From positions 1 through 41,359 of the forward strand of contig PAQF01000063.1 of NCBI GenBank assembly GCA_002709695.1: DNA of 41,359 nt, given 5' to 3'. The DNA is from Candidatus Poribacteria bacterium (GTDB lineage: Bacteria; Poribacteria; WGA-4E; UBA9662). This document shows positions 33,822-41,359 of this stretch, piece by piece. Made by a program: the position numbers and the translations under genes. How positions within the stretch are numbered: the first letter of the stretch is position 1; each line of letters starts with the position of its first letter. A model generated the notes under the pieces. That model saw only the letters and a list, made by a program, of their open reading frames with translations, was not told the DNA's origin and searched no databases.

Positions 33822-34193
33822 ATGATTCAACGATTAATCCAAATACTAACACGAGCCGACAAAAGCAAAGATATTGCCAAAAGCCGTCTGAAGCTAATAC
33901 TTGTTCAAGACCGCCTCAGCATCAGTGAAGAAGTCATGCAAAGTCTCCAGTCAGAAGTTACAAAACTCTTATCGAAATATTTTACCCTTAACACAGATGA
34001 AGTTGAAATGGATCTAGAACGCGAAGATAATGCTTTAGCTCTTGTTGCTAACATACCCATTCTAGGTATGAAGGAAAGGGAAAACGAACTCAATACCACA
34101 GAAATACAAAAAGATAACGAACCTGACACAGAAAAAGCCAACAAGGAGCAACAAACAGAAAAAGAAGTAACTGAAGAAAATGATTCAAACTAA
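33822..34193 (+). CDS. minE: Cell division topological factor MinE with acidic tail
   Basis: 123 residues, longer than the usual 85-100. The MinD-binding segment SKDIAKSRLKLILVQDR (15-31) is clear, followed by the topological-specificity domain (about 35-85, ending ALVANIPILG). The last 30-40 residues are an added Glu/Gln/Asn-rich acidic stretch. MinE releases MinC and activates MinD's ATPase. Its ATG directly follows the minD stop, with no gap, so translation is coupled. It ends overlapping the HAD gene tail by 4 bases on the opposite strand. Confidence 0.93.
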   Translation: MIQRLIQILTRADKSKDIAKSRLKLILVQDRLSISEEVMQSLQSEVTKLLSKYFTLNTDEVEMDLEREDNALALVANIPILGMKERENELNTTEIQKDNEPDTEKANKEQQTEKEVTEENDSN

Positions 34194-35023
34194 TTTGGAA
34201 ACAACATTTTCTCAACAGCAACGGCTATTCCATCATCATCATTTGACGTTGTGACATGATCCGAAATAGCCTTAATCTCGTCGACAGCATTTGCCATTGC
34301 AATACTGAATCCCGCTACTTCCATCATACTCTTGTCATTGTAACCATCGCCAAACGCTACCGTATTTAAAATCGGGATTTTGAGCTGGTCTGCAAGTTCT
34401 ATCAATGCTTGACCTTTTGTCGCCTGCAGATTCATAAACTCAATGTACTCGACCTGCGTCTTGGTTACGTATAGGTCTTGGCCAAACATCTCCTGTACAA
34501 CCGGAAGCAGTTGATCAATTCTTTCAGGCTCGTCAAGTATCTGAACCTTAGTAGGTTCCCGACCATCTAATAACAGGAAATTTTCAACGGGTGTTGCAAC
34601 AACACCCGTTCGAAATTCATAGAGATCACTCCATTTATTTTTCACCCGAACATAAAGTTCATCATCCACACAAAAATTGAGATGCAGATTCTCCTGATCA
34701 ACAAAGTCTATTATCTTACGAGCAGATTCTGCAGGAACAGGCGTATGATTGTATAACTTCCCCGTAGTTGCATGTTTAACCATTCCACCATTATAGGAAA
34801 TAATCGGGTTCTTAAGTCCAATCTGATTACTTATAGGCAATATAGATCTGTGCATTCTGCCAGAAACGAGCACCACATATACCCCTTGTTCCGAGGCTTT
34901 TGCCAAAACATGCCTGTTTCGAGAGCTCACCGAATGATCACTATTCAATAGCGTCCCATCAAGGTCTAATGCTAGAAGTGCCGGGTTTTCTGGTAATTCT
35001 AATGAGCGTGCTTGTATTTCCAT
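34190..35023 (-). CDS. Cof-type HAD-IIB hydrolase (sugar-phosphate phosphatase-like)
   Basis: 277 residues. HAD motif I LALDLDGTLLNSD has the nucleophile D20 and acid/base D22; motif II VLVSGR, and motif IV AFGDGYNDKSMMEVAG, with a Cof-type cap in between (IISYNGGMVKHATTGKLYN). Cof family enzymes dephosphorylate small molecules such as sugar phosphates, flavin or pyridoxal phosphates; this one's substrate is unknown. It is last in the minus-strand cluster, 37 bases after the ABC ATPase gene. Confidence 0.92.
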   Translation of the reverse strand: MEIQARSLELPENPALLALDLDGTLLNSDHSVSSRNRHVLAKASEQGVYVVLVSGRMHRSILPISNQIGLKNPIISYNGGMVKHATTGKLYNHTPVPAESARKIIDFVDQENLHLNFCVDDELYVRVKNKWSDLYEFRTGVVATPVENFLLLDGREPTKVQILDEPERIDQLLPVVQEMFGQDLYVTKTQVEYIEFMNLQATKGQALIELADQLKIPILNTVAFGDGYNDKSMMEVAGFSIAMANAVDEIKAISDHVTTSNDDDGIAVAVEKMLFPN

Positions 35024-35060
35024 AAAAACAACCTTTGACCAAAAAATATTGCTTATACAT

Positions 35061-36176
35061 TCATTGAATTGCTATCTGACTTCCCTGATCAAAAATATGA
35101 ATGACTTCCTCTTCAAAACTGATCCATACAGATTCACCAATAGAACCCTGAAAAGACGAATGAACACGAGACTTCAAAAAGATTGGGGTACGAGTATGAA
35201 TGTTTTCACCCAGCATTACGTCAATTATTTTTGTGGCCCCAAGATACTCAATAAAATGAATCTTGCTTTCAAATTGACAACCTGTTGGAGCTTTTGAAAG
35301 CATAACATGTTCTGGACGTATGCCAAAAACAATCTTGTCTAATTTAAATTGTTGCATCACCTTTTGAGCCATCAAGTCAGATAGAACAAACGAACATTCA
35401 GTATGAAACAACGATAATACCAATTTACTATTTTTTGACTCTAAGACACCTTCTAAAAGGTTCATTGCTGGACTTCCTATAAACTGAGCAACAAAAAGAT
35501 TCTTCGGCTTATTATATATCTCCTTAGGAGAATCAACCTGCTGGATTTCACCTTGGTGCATAACTGCAATCCTATCTGCCATTGACATAGCTTCAATCTG
35601 GTCATGTGTTACAAAGACAGTTGTCGTCTCAACTCTCTTCTGCAGTCGTTTCAATTCTGATCGCATCTGAATCCTTAATTTTGCATCCAGATTTGACATC
35701 GGTTCATCCATCAAAAAAGCTTTTGGCCGCCGAACCATCGCACGACCAAGAGCAACACGTTGCATTTCACCACCACTCAACTGTTTGGGTTTCCGATTTA
35801 ATGAGACATCAATTTGCAAAGTTTTCGCAACTTCTAACACGCGACTCTCAATTTCCGTTTTTTCGACGTTTGAGGCTTTAAGAGGAAAAGCAATATTATC
35901 AAAGACAGTTAAATGAGGATATAAGGCATAGAATTGAAAAACAAATGAAATATTCCGATCAGCGGGAGATAAATGAGTTACAGAACGCTCGTCGATAATA
36001 ATATTACCTGCATCGACGGCCTCAAGTCCCGCAATAGTGCGAAGAGTCGTAGTTTTACCACACCCAGAAGGCCCTAACATTACGAGAAATTCACGGTCGT
36101 AAATCTCTATGCTTACATCATTGACGGCAATTACATCACCAAAATTCTTAGTAACATTTTCGAGCTCAATCTTTGA
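35061..36176 (-). CDS. ABC transporter ATPase of the MalK/UgpC/MsmX type (orphan)
   Basis: 371 residues from the ATG at 36174-36176, five bases after the upstream stop; an ATG 12 codons earlier would overlap that gene. Walker A GPSGCGKTT, signature LSGGEMQRVALGRA, Walker B FLMDEPMSNLD and the H-loop VFVTHDQIEAMS are all intact. The C-terminal MOBE/TOBE domain (PEHVMLSKAP) fits a carbohydrate-importer ATPase. No permease or binding protein is in this window, so it may serve distant or several importers, as MsmX does. Confidence 0.92.
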   Translation of the reverse strand, partial: SKIELENVTKNFGDVIAVNDVSIEIYDREFLVMLGPSGCGKTTTLRTIAGLEAVDAGNIIIDERSVTHLSPADRNISFVFQFYALYPHLTVFDNIAFPLKASNVEKTEIESRVLEVAKTLQIDVSLNRKPKQLSGGEMQRVALGRAMVRRPKAFLMDEPMSNLDAKLRIQMRSELKRLQKRVETTTVFVTHDQIEAMSMADRIAVMHQGEIQQVDSPKEIYNKPKNLFVAQFIGSPAMNLLEGVLESKNSKLVLSLFHTECSFVLSDLMAQKVMQQFKLDKIVFGIRPEHVMLSKAPTGCQFESKIHFIEYLGATKIIDVMLGENIHTRTPIFLKSRVHSSFQGSIGESVWISFEEEVIHIFDQGSQIAIQ

Positions 36177-36181
36177 CATAT

Positions 36182-36766
36182 CTATAGCGACATCCACGAT
36201 ACTATTGCCCACATGACGAATCCAGATGTAAGCGGCATAGTCAAATTATCATCAATCCCAATCGGAATAAGCTCAAAAATAGTAGCGACAGTCGCACCCA
36301 AAAGCCCAACAACTGGCTTAATTCTAATAAAGAAGACCGAAACGAAAAAACAAATCACAAAACAAGCCAAACTTCCTTCAAAACTCTTCCCGCAAAAGAT
36401 CTTTATCCGTCCCCATTTTTTCCCTATGATTGCTGCAAACAAGTCTCCCAAAACTAAAAATGTGATAGAAGCAATTGCAATTTCCTGCGGAAAAAGAATA
36501 ATAGAAAATAACGAACCAACCATAAAATAGGTCGATCCCAGCAACTTCCCTTGTTTCTCATGAGAACGTAGAATTGGTGATACAAACCTCAGAAATAAAC
36601 TACCAAAATCAGGAAACACGTACCTCAAAAGCTCAAAACACAAGAGAGAACATGTTATCAAAGCTAAAATACCAACAACAAGTAGCTTACCATCGATATA
36701 ATGGTACAAAATTGGTATCACTAAACCAATAAAATGAGTGAATTTCCGTTGAATTTCTTTTAGCAT
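36182..36766 (-). CDS. CTP-dependent diacylglycerol/dolichol kinase-like membrane protein
   Basis: 194 residues, mostly hydrophobic with about six to seven helices. The sequence EIQRKFTHFIG (about 4-14) and the block LVLGDLFAAIIGKKWGRIK (about 106-124), then GKSFEGSLACFVIC, match the SEC59/DGK1/VTE5 lipid-kinase family, whose members phosphorylate dolichol, diacylglycerol or phytol using CTP. Bacterial members are poorly characterised. It starts one base after the tlyA stop, so it is probably translationally coupled. It would act at the inner membrane, perhaps in lipid or isoprenoid-alcohol salvage. Confidence 0.8.
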   Translation of the reverse strand: MLKEIQRKFTHFIGLVIPILYHYIDGKLLVVGILALITCSLLCFELLRYVFPDFGSLFLRFVSPILRSHEKQGKLLGSTYFMVGSLFSIILFPQEIAIASITFLVLGDLFAAIIGKKWGRIKIFCGKSFEGSLACFVICFFVSVFFIRIKPVVGLLGATVATIFELIPIGIDDNLTMPLTSGFVMWAIVSWMSL

Positions 36767-37576
36767 TTAAGAAAGAGTAAAGTGAGCATTTTGGACAACG
36801 AGTTTAACCCGATCAGACCAATTCTGCTGATTAATACCATCACACTTAATCCAGATAAAAAATTCCATATTACCTGCGGCTCCGCGTATTGGAGAAAATG
36901 AAATAGCCATTATAAATAGGCCTAATTCCATAATAAATTTTATCAGACCATGCAACACATCAATATGCACATTAGGATCTCGGACAACTCCGCCTTTCTC
37001 AACCAGACCTCTTCCGGCCTCAAATTGTGGTTTCACCAAAACAAGAATATCTCCTGTCGGCTCAATTATGTCCTTAACAACAGGAACTACCTTTCTCAAG
37101 GAAATGAACGAAACATCGACTACAGCAATATCAATTGGAAGATTGAATTGAGTAAGGCTAACTTGACGGATATTGGTGCGTTCCATTACACCTACGCGTA
37201 AATCTTGGCGAAGTTTCCAAGCCAACTGACCATACCCTACATCAATAGCATAAACAAACTTAACACCATTTTGCAACAAACAATCAGTAAACCCACCAGT
37301 TGAAGCACCAACATCAATTGCCACCATCCCATCAACGAGGAACCCGAAGTCTTGAATCACTTTCTCAAGTTTGATGCCACCTCGTCCAACATACTTCGGT
37401 GCTTCTCGGATATCAATCTTCGTGTGCAGAGGGAAGAATTGTCCCGGTTTCAAATCCGTTTTGCCACTAATACTTACTGCACCAGCAAGAATCAGTTGCC
37501 TGGCTTTTTCCCGACTTTCAGTTAGTCCTCGATCAGAAATTAAAATATCAAGTCTCTTTTTCTTCTGGGTCTTCAA
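36767..37576 (-). CDS. tlyA: TlyA family rRNA 2'-O-methyltransferase / hemolysin-like protein
   Basis: 269 residues from a TTG at 37574-37576. The S4 RNA-binding domain follows at once (KKRLDILISDRG, LTESREKARQLILAGAVSI), so a start 33 codons earlier would add a tail unlike TlyA. The FtsJ-type methyltransferase domain is clear (VAIDVGASTGGFTDCLLQNG; AIDVGYGQLAWKLRQD; VKPQFEAGRG). TlyA 2'-O-methylates 16S C1409 and/or 23S C1920 in other bacteria. The gene overlaps the CsgG/FlgT-like gene by 29 bases. GAGG lies about 15 bases upstream, a little far. Confidence 0.9.
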   Translation of the reverse strand: MKTQKKKRLDILISDRGLTESREKARQLILAGAVSISGKTDLKPGQFFPLHTKIDIREAPKYVGRGGIKLEKVIQDFGFLVDGMVAIDVGASTGGFTDCLLQNGVKFVYAIDVGYGQLAWKLRQDLRVGVMERTNIRQVSLTQFNLPIDIAVVDVSFISLRKVVPVVKDIIEPTGDILVLVKPQFEAGRGLVEKGGVVRDPNVHIDVLHGLIKFIMELGLFIMAISFSPIRGAAGNMEFFIWIKCDGINQQNWSDRVKLVVQNAHFTLS

Positions 37577-38783
37577 CTGCCGCAGCTTTAACCTCGTCAC
37601 CTTTCTTAATTTTGCCAAATCCCTCAATAATACGAACTTTTGAAAGTCGATCCGTTTGAATTTCGGTAACTTCAATCATTCCAATTTTCTTGCTTAGATA
37701 CCCTAGAACCTCATTCGTATCAGGATCTACCAGCGGTTCCGCAGTACTAACCACCAACTTTTGTTGTACTGTAACACTTTGCGCCGATCCAATATTAATG
37801 TAGCATTGGTCAGGATTGTCTGGATCCGCATAAATAATTTTCCCTATGATCTCCCTATTTACTGGTTTTTGTGAATTCTTGGAAGCCGAATTCAAGTTAT
37901 CCGCCACTAATTCTGGACCAATTACTTCACGCAAAGCCAACACAATTTTATCAAGAGCCTCGTCGGTAGCTAAACCAAATAATGTTCTATTAAAAGTTGG
38001 AGAACCAAAACCAATTTTCCTTAACAAAGCCGGGTCAACAATAGGCCTCAACTTTTTCTTTTCTTCAGATTTTGGGGACTGACCAAGACGGAATTCCGAT
38101 CCCTGCTCCGTCGTAACTGCCTGAAAAGCAGCTATTTTCGCACCACCGAGCTGATGGCGCTTGCGAGCAGAGACCTTACGTGTTGCAATTTTTTCGCCCG
38201 AAGCACCAAAAAAATCAGCATTCAAATTAACAGTTGCACTATAAACATAACCTACCATCTGATAACCTGTCATGTAGCCAAGAGGCATATTATGCATATT
38301 TCTACCAGTACTACCAGAACTTCCCTCAATAAGCGATCGGGAGGCATTAGCTCGCACTCGTTCCTGATTAAACTTGCGAACATCACCAATGATAATAACC
38401 TCAGTATTCAGTTCTTTTAGAAGTTTATCTCGACTTTCCGCATTCGACATGATAGACCTTCGCGAGATTCGAAGTTTCGCCATTCCATCCATAATTTCAT
38501 CCTGTGTGAGGGGCTCATAAACCCCCGTTTCAGCTAGCTTGCGATTGAGCAAAATTCTAAATCCGGAGCTGAGATCCCAATCTGTACGCCTCTTAGTTCC
38601 ACCAAATATTTTACCAATCAATCCTCCTGTAGGAATACATCCACACCCAGTTGGTGAATCAAAGCGACTATGATCTTCAAATGATAGTATGGCCACACGT
38701 TTTCCTCCTGCAAATCCAAGTGTAGCAACCAAAATCAAGCAAAAACAAATTAAAACTCTGCTTACGAATGACACTATTATCAC
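37548..38783 (-). CDS. Exported CsgG/FlgT-like protein
   Basis: 411 residues. A signal peptide (VSRVLICFCLILVATLGFAGG, ending near residue 27) is followed by KRVAILSFEDHSRFD, typical of CsgG-like and similar envelope proteins. The middle resembles the LAETGVYEPLTQDE pattern of CsgG. The C-terminal segment KIIYADPDNPDQCYINIGSA (about 314-333) with QKLVVS resembles FlgT C-terminal domains. Three Cys (TGCGCIPTG) lie early in the mature part. It probably forms part of an envelope or secretion assembly. Start is GTG at 38781-38783, or GTG at 38772-38774 nearer a GGGGTG. First gene of the cluster. Confidence 0.75.
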   Translation of the reverse strand: MIIVSFVSRVLICFCLILVATLGFAGGKRVAILSFEDHSRFDSPTGCGCIPTGGLIGKIFGGTKRRTDWDLSSGFRILLNRKLAETGVYEPLTQDEIMDGMAKLRISRRSIMSNAESRDKLLKELNTEVIIIGDVRKFNQERVRANASRSLIEGSSGSTGRNMHNMPLGYMTGYQMVGYVYSATVNLNADFFGASGEKIATRKVSARKRHQLGGAKIAAFQAVTTEQGSEFRLGQSPKSEEKKKLRPIVDPALLRKIGFGSPTFNRTLFGLATDEALDKIVLALREVIGPELVADNLNSASKNSQKPVNREIIGKIIYADPDNPDQCYINIGSAQSVTVQQKLVVSTAEPLVDPDTNEVLGYLSKKIGMIEVTEIQTDRLSKVRIIEGFGKIKKGDEVKAAAVEDPEEKET

Positions 38784-38808
38784 CCCGTATGGAGGAATTT
38801 ACCCCGTA

Positions 38809-38837
38809 ATTCTAATTGTTCGTTGTGTTCCTGTCAA
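38809..38837 (-). promoter_or_regulatory. sigma70-type promoter for the CsgG/tlyA cluster
   Basis: On the minus strand TTGACA (38832-38837) and TAGAAT (38809-38814) are exactly 17 bases apart, with the transcript start near 38803, 20 bases before the GTG. The leader contains two copies of ACCCCGTA (38782-38789, 38801-38808) on the plus strand, 11 bases apart. Confidence 0.7.
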
Positions 38838-39182
38838 GCTAAAGCGAATAAAGCCATCTTCACTAAGAAAACGAGGAAATCCTTATTAAACTGAGTACAA
38901 AATAGAACTAAATTCAATGAACGAGTGCGATTTTTGTTTACAAACACCAAGTGCTAGAATCATGCTCGCGGCTTCGAAACAACTCCGATCCTAAATCCAC
39001 AATCAAATATTAAAAACTATTCAGCCATATTCAAAACAGCAACACACAATCATTATTAGCATAAAAAAAGCGCTCAATTTTCGATTTAATCCAGAACAGT
39101 ATGAGTCACTACCCAAATACACCAAGGAAGTAAAAAAATAGAAAAGGGTATTGACCGAATCCTCAAAAGTGACATGACCGAG
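38838..39182. other. Intergenic stretch with no gene found
   Basis: 345 bases between the CsgG-like promoter and the kinase-fold gene promoter. I see no open frame of useful length with a ribosome site, no tRNA and no convincing terminator. Confidence 0.6.
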
Positions 39183-39212
39183 TTGTAAAATATTAGGAAA
39201 ATCAGGTATAAT
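39183..39212 (+). promoter_or_regulatory. sigma70-type promoter for the kinase-fold gene
   Basis: TTGTAA (39183-39188) and TATAAT (39207-39212) with an 18-base spacer. The transcript would start near 39219, giving a 5' leader of about 165 bases that contains the 22-bp tandem repeat. Confidence 0.5.
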
Positions 39213-39245
39213 TCCATTCGATCTCGGTTTATACCAAATGAAAAG

Positions 39246-39289
39246 AGTGTAAGTATAACAACAATTTAGTGTAAGTATAACAACAATTT
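39246..39289 (+). repeat. 22-bp tandem repeat (two copies) in the kinase-gene leader
   Basis: AGTGTAAGTATAACAACAAT plus TT occurs twice in perfect direct repeat at 39246-39267 and 39268-39289. Flanking bases form AAGAGTG (39243-39249) and CACTCTT (39307-39313), an inverted pair enclosing the repeat. Confidence 0.9.
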
Positions 39290-39384
39290 ATAGTTAAGAG
39301 TTTTTTCACTCTTGTACTACAGATGATGTCATATTCAAGTACAACTTAAAGCTACGATAGCAACTAAAAAAAGCTGAGTTAAAC

Positions 39385-41359
39385 ATGTCAGATCGGCAAC
39401 ACATTTTCGCGTCAGGGGATAAATTCTCCAATTACTATGAAATCGATTCACTTCTGGAGAGAAATCATTCGAGCATCGCCTACAAGGCTAAAAATACCCG
39501 CATGAACCACCCCGTGACTATTAGGGTTTTTTCAACTACATTAGACTCAGAAGCAGAATTAGAAGTCTTCGAATCAGAAGCCCGGGCGCTCATTCGGCTT
39601 AATCATCCAAATATCGTGCGCTTTTATCACTACGGTATTTTTGATCAAATGCCATTCATCGTCACGGAGAATCTTAACGGTATATCTCTTCGTTCGAAAA
39701 TCTCCAAAGAAGCTCCTATGTCCATAGCAGGCGCTTCCCGCTTAGCAATACAAATTTGCAGCGGGCTACAATACGCACATAAGTTCAAAGGGGCTGATGG
39801 CGATCCTCAACCAATATACCACCAAGACCTCACGCCCGAAAACATAATGTTAAGTACCCGTGATGTCACTCGAATTACAGACTTTAGGCTGTCTCAACTG
39901 AGCTCTGAAACAGATAAAGGCAACTCGTATATCATCCCAGAAGAGCTTAATGAAAATAATACCACCGGAGGCGAAAAGGCAGACATTTATCTGCTTGGTT
40001 TGATTCTATGTGAAATGTTGTCTAGCCCCCAACTAGTTGAGCGAGAAAATTTCAAGTTACAAACTCCTGCTGAAACAAACTTGATTGAAGAAACATCTCC
40101 TGCTGAACTTATGGGAGAAACCAACGAAATCCTTCAAAAATGCCTCGCTGAAGCCCCAATTAACCGATACGATTCCATGGACGATCTCGGTATTGCGCTA
40201 GGCTCACTCCAGCAAACAGCAACACTTATACAAAAAGCTACCAATTATGACACTGAAGAAAAGTACGACCTAGCACTGGAAACTTGGAGAAAGGCTTCAA
40301 GTTATCTACCAAACAACCTAGAAATACCTAAACGGAGCATAGAAACCGAAGTCAAAAGCTTACTTCTCCAAGCAGAAACACAAAAAGCAATCGGAAAAAC
40401 TGAAGAAGCACTTGAAATATGGAAACACGTACTAACTCTAGACCCTGAAAATACAACAGCTCTTCGCCTAGCTGAATTTGGGAAACTTCATCTTGAAATT
40501 AACAAGCTAACTGAAATTGTCGACCAACAAAAAGACAAAATTCAACAGTTAACCTCAGCCAAAGACGACGCAGACTCAGCCAAAGAAAATATTGAACGTG
40601 ATCTAATTTTTAAATCAGATCACGTTGACCGACTCGAAATAGACCTGGGTTCATTCCCAGAACAAATTCGGGAACAAGAAGAAGAAATTGACAAACTGAC
40701 GCAAGCTGGAAAATTATCTGATTCCACCATTGAAAGATTGCAAGCTGAAATTGGCATCCATACACAACAGGTCCAAGAATTAACTGAAACTCAAAACAAA
40801 CTAGAGTCAGCAAAAGAGGAATTAGAAACACAGTTAGAAACCAGTACTCAGTCAATCACAAAACTAGAAGATGATGCCGAAAGCCAAACGAATCAAATTC
40901 AAAAACAAGAAACCAAAATATTAGAATTTACACAAGCCAAAGAAGAAGATGACCAAGCTATCGAAACAATGCAAGCCGAAATTGATACTCAAGTTCAGCA
41001 GGTTCAAAACTTAACTCAGAGTCAAACTCAATTGGTGACAGCCAGTGAAGAACTCCAATCTCAATTGAACGCTAAAAACGAATTGATCGTTAAATTGGAA
41101 GACGATGCTGAAACCCATGGAAAGCAAATTCTTGATAAAGAACAACAGATTCAAGGACTAACACAAGCCAAAGAAGCAGATGATCGCGCTGTCGAAACAA
41201 TGCAAGCTGAAATTGATACTCAAGTTCAGCAGATTCAAAACTTAACTCAGAGTCAAACTGAATTGGTGACAGCCAGTGAAGAACTCCAATCTCAATTGAA
41301 CGCTAAAAACGAATTGATCGTTAAATTGGAAGACGATGCTGAAACCCATGGAAAGCAAA
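39385..41359 (+). CDS. Degenerate Ser/Thr-kinase-fold protein with TPR-like and coiled-coil region (3' end cut off)
   Basis: 658 codons to the window edge without a stop. Residues 15-270 form a Hanks-type kinase fold: E65 on helix C, HPNIV (74-78), H146-Q147-D148 with N153 in YHQDLTPENIML, D166 in TDFRLS, and ADIYLLGLILCEML (199-212). Deviations: no glycine in the nucleotide loop (LLERNHSSIAYKAK), R47 instead of the beta-3 lysine, DFR for DFG, IPEE for APE. A TPR-like stretch follows (about 280-370: YDLALETWRKASSYLP, EEALEIWKHVLTLDPE), then coiled coil from about 373. Possibly a pseudokinase or weak kinase acting as a scaffold. The ATG lacks a clear ribosome site. Confidence 0.85.
   Translation, partial: MSDRQHIFASGDKFSNYYEIDSLLERNHSSIAYKAKNTRMNHPVTIRVFSTTLDSEAELEVFESEARALIRLNHPNIVRFYHYGIFDQMPFIVTENLNGISLRSKISKEAPMSIAGASRLAIQICSGLQYAHKFKGADGDPQPIYHQDLTPENIMLSTRDVTRITDFRLSQLSSETDKGNSYIIPEELNENNTTGGEKADIYLLGLILCEMLSSPQLVERENFKLQTPAETNLIEETSPAELMGETNEILQKCLAEAPINRYDSMDDLGIALGSLQQTATLIQKATNYDTEEKYDLALETWRKASSYLPNNLEIPKRSIETEVKSLLLQAETQKAIGKTEEALEIWKHVLTLDPENTTALRLAEFGKLHLEINKLTEIVDQQKDKIQQLTSAKDDADSAKENIERDLIFKSDHVDRLEIDLGSFPEQIREQEEEIDKLTQAGKLSDSTIERLQAEIGIHTQQVQELTETQNKLESAKEELETQLETSTQSITKLEDDAESQTNQIQKQETKILEFTQAKEEDDQAIETMQAEIDTQVQQVQNLTQSQTQLVTASEELQSQLNAKNELIVKLEDDAETHGKQILDKEQQIQGLTQAKEADDRAVETMQAEIDTQVQQIQNLTQSQTELVTASEELQSQLNAKNELIVKLEDDAETHGKQ
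40930..41359 (+). repeat. 231-bp in-frame repeat encoding coiled coil, second copy cut by window end
   Basis: The block 40930-41160 (77 codons, 11 heptads) is repeated from 41161. The copies differ at a handful of bases near their 5' ends, but the last 120 or so bases of the visible overlap, including silent sites, look identical. The encoded pattern is LTQAKEEDDQAIETMQAEID, then QNLTQSQTQLVTASEELQSQ and KLEDDAETHGKQ. This is a recent, in-phase duplication inside the coiled coil. Confidence 0.9.

Noticed and set aside
40610-40855. Minus-strand open frame of 81 codons
   Set aside because: It is antisense to the coiled coil of the kinase-fold gene, which has matching heptad periodicity on the plus strand and no stop to the window end. 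The minus frame is a shadow.
1-41359. CRISPR array, insertion sequence or prophage
   Set aside because: No regularly spaced repeats, transposase, integrase, or terminal inverted repeats were found.

Overview
This window looks like a chromosomal piece from an AT-rich, uncultivated, diderm bacterium. It has lgt, a MinCDE system with MinE, periplasmic-type proteins with signal peptides, and one tRNA-Leu. The mix of a phytanoyl-CoA dioxygenase, two Gfo/Idh/MocA oxidoreductases, a Rieske fusion, DUF4159 and DUF4175 proteins, a PEP-hydrolase-like TIM barrel, and a one-shell-protein microcompartment operon is what I would expect from Candidatus Poribacteria or a relative. That placement is an inference from gene content, not a phylogeny. 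I see no insertion sequence, phage or CRISPR array. Several genes appear to start at TTG, and two may start at ATT or CTG.

Layout. 1-2100 (minus): cut-off hotdog thioesterase, PhyH dioxygenase, pentapeptide-repeat protein, small helical protein. 2208-6737 (alternating strands): tsaE, lgt, comB with a small partner gene, an M24 peptidase, and an unknown protein that overlaps the peptidase tail to tail. 6836-6919: tRNA-Leu(CAA). 6939-9336 (minus): small unknown gene, then a CoA-acylating-type aldehyde dehydrogenase with a microcompartment targeting helix and a BMC-H shell protein under their own promoter. 9458-14655 (minus): DUF4175, DUF4159, an unlisted small membrane protein and a TIM-barrel enzyme. 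14897-22516 (plus): ClpX-like unfoldase, ECF sigma / anti-sigma-like / periplasmic TPR module, two Gfo/Idh oxidoreductases and a small unknown gene. 22485-24549: rsmI, an APH-fold kinase, and a two-helix membrane protein. 24727-28076: ileS with a leader. 28260-30775: Rieske fusion and cysC. 30958-34193 (plus): a twice-frameshifted larA-like gene followed by minCDE. 34190-38783 (minus): CsgG/FlgT-like protein, tlyA, a DGK1/SEC59-like kinase, an orphan ABC ATPase and a HAD phosphatase, tightly packed behind a strong promoter. 39385 to the end: a kinase-fold protein with TPR-like and coiled-coil regions and 231-bp internal repeats, cut by the window edge.

The most interesting object is the ileS leader (24727-24944). 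A consensus-like promoter precedes a 25-codon peptide with eight isoleucine codons. The peptide runs into three mutually exclusive pairing segments that end in an intrinsic terminator just before ileS. The geometry fits classical ribosome-mediated attenuation responding to charged tRNA-Ile. The IleRS it controls carries the swapped signature GVHH in place of HxGH, an arrangement linked to mupirocin hyper-resistance in type 2 IleRS. Together they suggest an isoleucine-sensing circuit driving an unusual IleRS.

Other points worth a look: the minimal shell/dehydrogenase pair, the DUF4159 gene that seems to begin at ATT overlapping the stop of a new small membrane gene, the two homopolymer frameshifts in larA, and the degenerate kinase with recently duplicated coiled-coil repeats.
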